6,207 bases of DNA, taken from Burkholderiales bacterium. Lineage in GTDB: Bacteria > Pseudomonadota > Gammaproteobacteria > Burkholderiales > Burkholderiaceae_C. The number at the start of each line of letters is the position of its first letter. Positions within the stretch are counted from its first letter, which is position 1. The DNA is taken from assembly GCA_947448105.1 (NCBI GenBank), contig CANFNE010000153.1, positions 1 through 6,207 of the forward strand. Direction: 5' to 3'. A program made the translations under genes and the position numbers. The notes under the pieces are model-generated. The model saw only the letters and a list, made by a program, of their open reading frames with translations, was not told the origin of the DNA and did not search any database. Below are positions 1 through 5,503 of the stretch, in pieces.

Positions 1-209
1 AGGCGCTCTCGGCCATGGAAAAAATGGGTGCGCAGGTGGTGTTTATCGACCGCCATGAGGAAAACCTGGCCTCGGCGGGGATGATGCGCCGCGCCGGGTT
101 TGTAGAAATTGAAACTTACGCTGATCCCCGGCGCCACCCGCATGGCTCGGGGCGCACCACGGTGTGTTCTTTCAGCTTTGCGGCCGAAAGTGGTCCACCC
201 GGTCCGTAA
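1..209 (+). CDS. Probable GNAT-family N-acetyltransferase, C-terminal fragment
   Basis: This is the 3' end of a gene that begins before the window. The reading frame is already open at base 3 and runs 68 codons to a TAA at 207-209. The visible part has the late-GNAT pattern: a beta strand (AQVVFIDRH), an Asn followed by a small-residue helix (ENLASAGMMRR), then the turn and strand AGFVEIETY, and a final strand around TTVCSFSF. In GNAT enzymes the N-x-x-S/A ... (R/K)xGF segment contributes to the acetyl-CoA/substrate half of the fold. The acetyl-CoA P-loop motif (R/Q-x-x-G-x-G/A) would lie upstream and cannot be checked, and no substrate can be inferred. The last 38 bp overlap the 3' end of the oppositely oriented phosphodiesterase gene. 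The family call is moderate because only the tail is present. Confidence 0.55.
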   Translation, partial: ALSAMEKMGAQVVFIDRHEENLASAGMMRRAGFVEIETYADPRRHPHGSGRTTVCSFSFAAESGPPGP

Positions 210-969
210 TCAGCCCGTCAGTGCCCAAGTCCAGCAGGCGCTGGGCCTCTTGATCGTCATTCACGGTGTAGCTCAGCAAGCGGAAACCGGCCGCTTTGGC
301 CAGGGCGACCGACTCTGCGCTCCACAGTTCATGGTTGCAAACAATGGCTTTGCAGCCCAGCCGCGTAGCGTGGCCCAGCCACTGCGCCCAGGGTTGGCCT
401 TCCAGCGCATGGATCAGCAGGCCGCGCGGCAGTTCGGGCTGGGTTGCCATGGCGCCTTCGAGCGCGGCAATGTCAAACGACGTCAGCAAGGGCGGCACCG
501 CCACCCCCTGCCACAGGCGCGCCGCGTGCTGCGCCACCACTTCGCCAGTGTGGCGCTCGGTGCCCACGGTGGGTTTGATCTCTATATTGAGGAAACAGCC
601 GTTAGCGATGCAAAAGCGGGCAATGGCGCCCAGCGTGGGGAGCGCTTCGCCCGCGTAAGCGGTGCTGTGCCAGCCCCCGGCGTCGAGCTGCGAGAGCGCG
701 TGCCAGGCGTGGTGGCCGGCCACCGGGGCGGCGCGCGCAGGCAGGGCGGACAAGTCCGCCGTGCGCTCCAGCGTGTCGTCGTGCAGCAAAAAAGGCACAC
801 CGTCGTTGCTGAGTTTGACGTCGCACTCAAACATGCGGTAGCCGTGGGACGCGCCCAGGCGAAAGGCGGCAAGCGTGTTTTCAGGCGCCAGGGTGCCCGC
901 ACCCCGGTGGGCGATCCAGCGGGGGTAAGGCCAGGGGGCAGGCGGGGGGGCGGCGGCGTTTGGTCTCAT
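172..969 (-). CDS. ugpQ: Glycerophosphodiester phosphodiesterase (UgpQ type, cytoplasmic)
   Basis: A complete 265-residue enzyme that hydrolyses glycerophosphodiesters to sn-glycerol-3-phosphate and an alcohol, recovering carbon and phosphate from phospholipid breakdown. The GDPD TIM-barrel signatures are in order: HRGAGTLAPENT at 21-32 (catalytic His21, Arg22), ECD at 48-50 (metal-binding Glu48 and Asp50), HDDTLERT at 63-70 (second catalytic His63), NIEIKP at 128-133 (Glu130, Lys132), LLTSF at 161-165, and YTVND at 234-238. Length is close to E. coli UgpQ (247 residues). No signal peptide or membrane segment is visible, which favours the cytoplasmic UgpQ class over periplasmic GlpQ. The ATG at 969 was chosen because the GDPD fold begins about 17 residues later. 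The frame stays open to an ATG at 1182, but that start would overlap the divergent gene and add 71 residues unlike the family. No ugpBAEC transporter genes are visible. There is no Shine-Dalgarno sequence before the ATG, and a palindrome abuts it. Confidence 0.9.
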   Translation of the reverse strand: MRPNAAAPPPAPWPYPRWIAHRGAGTLAPENTLAAFRLGASHGYRMFECDVKLSNDGVPFLLHDDTLERTADLSALPARAAPVAGHHAWHALSQLDAGGWHSTAYAGEALPTLGAIARFCIANGCFLNIEIKPTVGTERHTGEVVAQHAARLWQGVAVPPLLTSFDIAALEGAMATQPELPRGLLIHALEGQPWAQWLGHATRLGCKAIVCNHELWSAESVALAKAAGFRLLSYTVNDDQEAQRLLDLGTDGLITDRVDHFRPQS

Positions 970-988
970 GCGGTTGAATTTAACCGCA
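969..988. repeat. 20-bp near-perfect palindrome abutting the ugpQ start codon
   Basis: The arms TGCGGTT (969-975) and AACCGCA (982-988) are perfect inverted repeats around GAATTT. The central AATT is also self-complementary, so nine of ten base pairs match and only 976/981 does not. The element includes the first base of the ugpQ ATG (minus strand, position 969) and covers the candidate -10 TTAAAT. Two-fold symmetry at a start or promoter is typical of an operator for a dimeric regulator. It could equally form a hairpin in ugpQ mRNA if transcription starts upstream. I do not recognise the motif as belonging to a named regulator. Confidence 0.5.
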
Positions 989-1111
989 AGCCGGGGCAGG
1001 GCGCAGCCACGCTTCGCCTTACGCTCCGCTTGTGAATGCTGCACTGCGGTACCATCACCTGCCGCCCCCTGTGGCAACCACGCAACGGACGCGCCGCTAC
1101 CCAATCGCCTG
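970..1111. promoter_or_regulatory. Divergent intergenic region between ugpQ and the large oxidoreductase gene
   Basis: These 142 bp separate two divergently transcribed starts, so promoters for both genes are expected here; I cannot place either firmly. Towards the plus-strand gene, TACCAT at 1050-1055 matches a sigma-70 -10 box at four of six positions. The best TTG-type -35 candidate (1030-1035) is only 14 bp away, shorter than normal. Towards ugpQ, TTAAAT (983-978 on the minus strand) also matches at four of six, ends 8 nt before the ATG, and has no good -35. The region also contains the inverted repeats listed separately. Neither gene has a purine-rich ribosome binding site before its ATG. 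No small ORF here looks real. Confidence 0.4.
998..1020. repeat. Imperfect inverted repeat / potential hairpin in the divergent region
   Basis: AGGGCG (998-1003) can pair with CGCCTT (1015-1020), including one G-U pair. After a C/T mismatch (1004/1014), AGC (1005-1007) pairs with GCT (1011-1013) around the three-base loop CAC. No T-run follows on either strand, so it does not look like an intrinsic terminator. It could be a regulatory site, or chance in GC-rich DNA. Confidence 0.3.
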
Positions 1112-4100
1112 ATGAACGCTCCCACTTCCCTCGCCCAGCTCTTGCCCGCGCTCCCCCCGGCCCACCCCGCCAACGAGCGCATCCGCGAAATCCCCTACAA
1201 CTACACCTCGTTCTCCGACCGCGAGATCGTGATCCGTCTGCTGGGCCAGCAGGCCTGGGAAACGCTCAACGCCCTGCGCGAAGAGCGCCGCACCGGCCGC
1301 TCCGCGCGCATGCTCTACGAAGTGCTGGGTGATATCTGGGTGGTGCAGCGCAACCCCTATTTGCAGGACGACTTGCTGGACAACCCCAAGCGCCGCGGCC
1401 AATTGGTCGATGCGCTGAACCACCGCCTGGCCGAAGTCGAAAAGCGCCGCACGCCAGACGCCGACCGCGAGCGCGACGCCATGGTGGCCGAGCTGCTGGT
1501 GGCCGCGCGCAGTGCGGTGCAGGCTTTTGGCGCTGCTTTTGAAGAAGTGGCCGCCTTGCGCAAAAAGTCGCAAAAACTGCTGAACAAGCTCACGGCCAAG
1601 GACAACGTCAAGTTTGACGGCCTCTCGCGCGTGAGCCACGTGACCGACGCCACCGACTGGCGCGTGGAGTACCCCTTTGTCGTGCTCACGCCGGATTCCG
1701 AAGAGGAAATGGCTGGTCTGGTCAAAGGCTGTATCGATCTGGGCCTGACCATCATTCCGCGCGGCGGTGGCACCGGCTACACGGGCGGCGCCATTCCCCT
1801 GACCTGGAAGAGCGCGGTGATCAACACCGAAAAGCTCGAATCCATGACCGAAGTCGAGATGAAGCGCTTGGCCGGCCTGGATGTGGATGTGGCCACCGTT
1901 TGGTCTGAGGCCGGTGTGGTCACGCAGCGCGTGGCGGATGCTGCCGAGCGCGGCGGTTATGTGTTTGCGGTGGACCCCACGTCGGCTGAGGCCAGCTGCA
2001 TCGGCGGCAACATCGCCATGAACGCGGGTGGCAAAAAAGCGGTGCTTTGGGGCACGGCGCTGGACAACCTGGCGAGCTGGCGCATGGTCACGCCCCAGGC
2101 CGAGTGGCTGGAAGTCACCCGCATCAACCACAACATGGGCAAGATCCATGACGCCGAGGTGGCCAGCTTTGAGCTGCAGTATTTCAAGGCCGACGGCAAA
2201 ACCAAGTTGCGCACCGAGCGCCTGGACATTCCTGGCAAGACCTTTCGCAAAGAGGGCTTGGGCAAGGACGTGACCGACAAATTTTTGAGCGGCCTGCCCG
2301 GTATCCAAAAAGAAGGCTGCGACGGCCTGATCACCAGCGCGCGCTGGGTGCTGCACCGCATGCCGGCCCACACCCGCACCGTGGTGCTGGAGTTTTTTGG
2401 CCACGCGCGGGACGCGGTGCCCAGCATCGTGGAGATCAAGGACTTCATGTTCGCCGAGCAAAAACGCTCGGGCGTGGTGTTGGCAGGGCTTGAACATCTG
2501 GACGACCGCTACCTGAAGGCTGTGGGCTACGCCACCAAGTCCAAGCGCGGCGGCTTGCCCAAGATGGCGCTGTTTGGCGACATTGCCGGGGACGACGCCG
2601 ACGCCGTGGCCCGCGCCACGTCCGAGGTGGTGCGCATTGCCAATTCGCGCAGCGGCGAAGGCTTTATCGCCATCAGCCCCGAGGCACGCAAAAAATTCTG
2701 GCTGGACCGCAAACGCACTGCGGCCATCAGCAAGCACACCAACGCCTTCAAGATCAACGAAGACGTGGTGATTCCGCTGCAGCGCATGGCCGAATACACC
2801 GACGGCATTGAGCACATCAACATTGAACTCAGCTTGCAGAACAAGCTGGCGCTGTGCGACGCGCTGCACGCGTTTTTGACCCAGGGCAACCTGCCCATGG
2901 GCAAGGCGGACGACGCCATCGACATTCCGTCGGCCGAACTCATGCAAGAGCGCGTGGCCCAGGCCGTGGCGGTGGTGGCCGGGGTACGCGCCCAGTGGCA
3001 AGGCTGGCTGGACAACGTGAACACGCGGTTTGCCGAACTGCAAGACCACAGCCTGCGCGCAAGCTGGAAGACGCAGTTGCGCGAACCCTTGCAAGGCATC
3101 TTTACCGGTGGCGCCTTTGCCGCCATCCTGGCCGAGTGCACCGCCATTCACCAGCGCGTGCTCAAGGGCCGCGTTTGGGTGGCGCTGCACATGCATGCCG
3201 GTGACGGCAATGTGCACACCAATATTCCGGTCAACAGCGACGACTACGACATGCTGCAAGCGGCGCACGGCGCCGTCAAACGCATCATGGCGCTGGCCCG
3301 CAGCCTGGACGGCGTGATCTCGGGCGAACACGGCATTGGGATTACCAAGCTGGAGTTTTTGAGCGACGCCGAGTTGGCGCCATTTGCCGACTATAAAGAG
3401 CGCATTGACCCGCAAGGGCGCTTTAACAAGGGCAAGTTGCTGCGCTCGCCGAACACGCTGTCCGATTTGGGTAGCGCCTACACGCCGTCTTTCGGCCTGA
3501 TGGGCCACGAGTCCATCATCATGCAGCAAAGCGACATTGGCGCGATTGCAGACTCCATCAAAGATTGCCTGCGCTGCGGCAAGTGCAAACCGGTGTGCGC
3601 CACCCACGTGCCGCGCGCCAATTTGCTTTACAGCCCGCGCAACAAGATTTTGGCCACCTCGCTCCTGGTGGAGGCCTTTTTGTACGAAGAGCAAACCCGC
3701 CGCGGCATCAGTATCCGCCACTGGGAAGAGTTTGAAGACGTGGCCGACCACTGCACCGTGTGCCACAAGTGCGAAAGCCCCTGCCCGGTGAAGATCGACT
3801 TTGGCGACGTCACCATGAACATGCGCAACCTGCTGCGCAAGATGGGCCAAAAGAGCTTTCGCCCCGGCAACGCGGCGGCCATGTTCTTTCTCAACGCCAC
3901 CAACCCCGAGACCATCAAGATCGCCCGCGCGGCCATGGTCGGCGTGGGCTTCAAGGCGCAGCGCCTGGCCAATGACGTGTTGCGCGTGTTTGCCAAAGCG
4001 CAGACCGCCAAGCCTCCGGCCTCGGTGGGCGCGCCGCCCATCAAAGAACAGATCATCCACTTCATCAACAAAAAGATGCCCGGCGGCCTGCCCAAAAAGA

Positions 4101-4996
4101 CGGCCCGCGCGCTCTTGGACATTGAAGACGCGGACTACGTGCCCATCATCCGCAACCCGCAAACCACCACGTCCGAGACGGAAGCGGTGTTTTACTTTCC
4201 CGGCTGCGGCTCGGAGCGCCTGTTCAGCCAAGTGGGCTTGGCCACGCAGGCCATGCTGTGGCACGCAGGTGTCCAAACCGTGCTGCCGCCGGGCTATTTG
4301 TGCTGCGGCTACCCGCAGCGCGGCTCGGGTCAGGCGGACAAAGCCGAAAAAATCATCACCGACAACCGCGTGCTGTTCCACCGCGTGGCCAATACGCTGA
4401 ACTACCTGGACATCAAAACCGTGGTGGTGAGCTGCGGCACCTGCTACGACCAGTTGCAGGGCTACGAGTTCGACAAGATATTCCCGGGCTGCCGCATCAT
4501 CGACATCCATGAATACTTGTTGGAGAAGGGCATGAGCCTGGTGCCCCAGGGCGGAGCCGGTGCCGGTTATCTGTACCACGACCCTTGCCACAGCCCCATG
4601 AAGCTGCAAGACCCGATGAAAACCGTCAAGGCCCTGGTGGGCGATGCGGTGCTCAAAAACGAGCGCTGCTGCGGCGAGTCCGGCACCCTGGGCGTGACCC
4701 GGCCTGACATTTCCACGCAAATCCGCTTTCGCAAGGAAGAAGAGCTGCGCCAGGGAGAGGCCGATCTGGCGGTGCTGACCGGTGCTGCGCCGGATGCCCC
4801 TGCGGTGACCAAAATCCTGACCAGCTGCCCGAGCTGCCTGCAAGGCCTGAGCCGCTATGGCAAGGACCTGAACAACGGTTTGCTGGAGGCCGACTACATC
4901 GTGGTCGAAATGGCCAACCAGATTTTGGGCAAGGAATGGCTGCCCGAATATGTGCAAATTGCCAACGCTGGCGGCATTGAGCGGGTGCTGGTCTAA
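1112..4996 (+). CDS. Giant FAD-linked / (Fe-S) oxidoreductase with DUF3683-like N-terminus (GlcD-GlpC type fusion; putative D-2-hydroxyacid dehydrogenase)
   Basis: A complete 1294-residue protein, probably oxidising a D-2-hydroxyacid (lactate, glycolate or 2-hydroxyglutarate class) with electrons leaving through Fe-S domains towards quinone. Domains in order: a charged helical region resembling DUF3683 at about 20-170. Next is an FAD_binding_4 (VAO-type) domain at about 185-335, with PRGGGTGYTGGAIPL at 216-230 and a glycine-rich IGGNIAMNAGG at 297-307. The FAD-oxidase C-terminal domain spans about 420-780. It contains HAGDGNVH at 695-702 and GEHGIG at 738-743, so His695, His702 and Glu739 are predicted metal/substrate ligands by analogy with D-2-hydroxyglutarate dehydrogenase. 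Two 4Fe-4S motifs follow (Cys819/822/825/829 and Cys881/884/887/891). Two CCG domains come last (Cys1032, 1064-1065, 1108, 1111; and Cys1159, 1186-1187, 1239, 1242). E. coli YdiJ has the same order but is shorter (about 1018 residues). The ATG at 1112 gives family-like sequence; the in-frame ATG at 968 would overlap ugpQ. No signal peptide or transmembrane helix is seen. Substrate specificity is not determined. Confidence 0.88.
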   Translation: MNAPTSLAQLLPALPPAHPANERIREIPYNYTSFSDREIVIRLLGQQAWETLNALREERRTGRSARMLYEVLGDIWVVQRNPYLQDDLLDNPKRRGQLVDALNHRLAEVEKRRTPDADRERDAMVAELLVAARSAVQAFGAAFEEVAALRKKSQKLLNKLTAKDNVKFDGLSRVSHVTDATDWRVEYPFVVLTPDSEEEMAGLVKGCIDLGLTIIPRGGGTGYTGGAIPLTWKSAVINTEKLESMTEVEMKRLAGLDVDVATVWSEAGVVTQRVADAAERGGYVFAVDPTSAEASCIGGNIAMNAGGKKAVLWGTALDNLASWRMVTPQAEWLEVTRINHNMGKIHDAEVASFELQYFKADGKTKLRTERLDIPGKTFRKEGLGKDVTDKFLSGLPGIQKEGCDGLITSARWVLHRMPAHTRTVVLEFFGHARDAVPSIVEIKDFMFAEQKRSGVVLAGLEHLDDRYLKAVGYATKSKRGGLPKMALFGDIAGDDADAVARATSEVVRIANSRSGEGFIAISPEARKKFWLDRKRTAAISKHTNAFKINEDVVIPLQRMAEYTDGIEHINIELSLQNKLALCDALHAFLTQGNLPMGKADDAIDIPSAELMQERVAQAVAVVAGVRAQWQGWLDNVNTRFAELQDHSLRASWKTQLREPLQGIFTGGAFAAILAECTAIHQRVLKGRVWVALHMHAGDGNVHTNIPVNSDDYDMLQAAHGAVKRIMALARSLDGVISGEHGIGITKLEFLSDAELAPFADYKERIDPQGRFNKGKLLRSPNTLSDLGSAYTPSFGLMGHESIIMQQSDIGAIADSIKDCLRCGKCKPVCATHVPRANLLYSPRNKILATSLLVEAFLYEEQTRRGISIRHWEEFEDVADHCTVCHKCESPCPVKIDFGDVTMNMRNLLRKMGQKSFRPGNAAAMFFLNATNPETIKIARAAMVGVGFKAQRLANDVLRVFAKAQTAKPPASVGAPPIKEQIIHFINKKMPGGLPKKTARALLDIEDADYVPIIRNPQTTTSETEAVFYFPGCGSERLFSQVGLATQAMLWHAGVQTVLPPGYLCCGYPQRGSGQADKAEKIITDNRVLFHRVANTLNYLDIKTVVVSCGTCYDQLQGYEFDKIFPGCRIIDIHEYLLEKGMSLVPQGGAGAGYLYHDPCHSPMKLQDPMKTVKALVGDAVLKNERCCGESGTLGVTRPDISTQIRFRKEEELRQGEADLAVLTGAAPDAPAVTKILTSCPSCLQGLSRYGKDLNNGLLEADYIVVEMANQILGKEWLPEYVQIANAGGIERVLV

Positions 4997-5062
4997 GGCG
5001 GGCACACGCCCAAGCCGTGGCGCACAATCGACTCTGAAATATCTCTGACCCCCACTACCACC
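4997..5062 (+). promoter_or_regulatory. Intergenic gap before the DUF971 gene, possible weak promoter
   Basis: These 66 bp separate the oxidoreductase stop from the DUF971 start. CACAAT at 5023-5028 is a possible -10 element (four of six matches), about 35 bp before the ATG, but the -35 positions at spacings of 16-18 bp match at most three of six. A GGGC/GCCC repeat (5000-5011) could form a four-pair stem without a T-run, too weak to call a terminator. Read-through from the upstream gene therefore remains likely, perhaps with an internal promoter. There is no Shine-Dalgarno sequence before the ATG at 5063. Confidence 0.25.
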
Positions 5063-5476
5063 ATGGCCGGCCTAAAAAAAGACTCTCCCACCCCGCAGGC
5101 GATCACCGCCCACAGCCAGTCGCGCTTGCTGGAAATCAGCTTCTCAGACGGCGCGCGCTTTCGCATTCCGTTTGAACTGATGCGGGTGTATTCCCCGTCT
5201 GCCGAGGTGCAAGGCCATGGCGAAGGCCAGGAAGTGTTGCAGACCGGCAAGCGCCTGGTGGAACTCACAGGCCTGGAGCCCATCGGCAACTACGCGGTGC
5301 AGCCTTCGTTTTCGGACGGCCACGACAGCGGTATTTTTTCCTGGGACTACCTGTACTTTTTGGGTTCGCAAGAAGCCAGCCTGTGGCAGCAGTACGAGCA
5401 GCGCCTGCAAGCGGCCGGGCGCGACCGCGACGGCCCCATGCCCGCGCCCGCAGGCCACGGCTGCGCCAGCCACTGA
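5063..5476 (+). CDS. DUF971 domain protein (gamma-butyrobetaine hydroxylase-like N-terminal domain)
   Basis: A complete 137-residue protein made almost entirely of one DUF971/GBBH-like N domain. Recognisable parts are the opening strands LLEISFSDGARFRIPFE (22-38), the conserved segment LMRVYSPSAEVQGHG (39-53), the middle GLEPIGNYAVQPSFSDGHD (70-88), and the signature SGIFSWDYLYFLG (89-101). The biochemical function of stand-alone bacterial DUF971 proteins is not established. Related domains precede the catalytic domain of gamma-butyrobetaine hydroxylase and lie at the C-terminus of the plant Fe-S carrier HCF101. There is no hydroxylase domain here, and the protein has a single Cys (Cys134), so it lacks the Cys-rich zinc site of the human hydroxylase. 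The C-terminal tail is Pro/Ala/Gly-rich and ends HGCASH. It sits 27 bp before ubiE and is probably co-transcribed with it. The ATG at 5063 is the only plausible start, although it has no Shine-Dalgarno sequence. Confidence 0.85.
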   Translation: MAGLKKDSPTPQAITAHSQSRLLEISFSDGARFRIPFELMRVYSPSAEVQGHGEGQEVLQTGKRLVELTGLEPIGNYAVQPSFSDGHDSGIFSWDYLYFLGSQEASLWQQYEQRLQAAGRDRDGPMPAPAGHGCASH

Positions 5477-5503
5477 ACGCCAAACCTCCACTTACCCATA
5501 GCC

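Noticed and set aside
109..1035. A 308-codon plus-strand open frame opposite ugpQ
   Set aside because: It is codon-aligned antisense to ugpQ, Arg/Gly/Gln-rich, with no domain. The GDPD motifs on the minus strand are unambiguous.
1071..1081. GTGG-CAA-CCAC mini-hairpin upstream of the oxidoreductase start
   Set aside because: A four-pair stem of this kind is expected by chance in GC-rich DNA, and the flanks do not extend it.
968..1111. Upstream start at 968 for the oxidoreductase gene (48 extra residues)
   Set aside because: It would overlap the divergent ugpQ start and read through the promoter region and both inverted repeats. The extra residues do not resemble the family, whereas the ATG at 1112 leads directly into family-like sequence.
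970..1182. Upstream start at 1182 for ugpQ (71 extra residues)
   Set aside because: It would overlap the first codons of the divergent oxidoreductase gene, and the extension shows neither a signal peptide nor any conserved feature.
1097..5005. A 1302-codon open frame on the minus strand opposite the oxidoreductase gene
   Set aside because: It is codon-aligned antisense to a clearly real gene. Its product is low-complexity (rich in His, Gln, Val, Ala, Leu) with no recognisable domain, and its openness follows from absent TTA/CTA/TCA codons.
5000..5011. GGGC-ACAC-GCCC stem after the oxidoreductase stop as a terminator
   Set aside because: It has only four base pairs and no T-run, so it cannot be supported as an intrinsic terminator.
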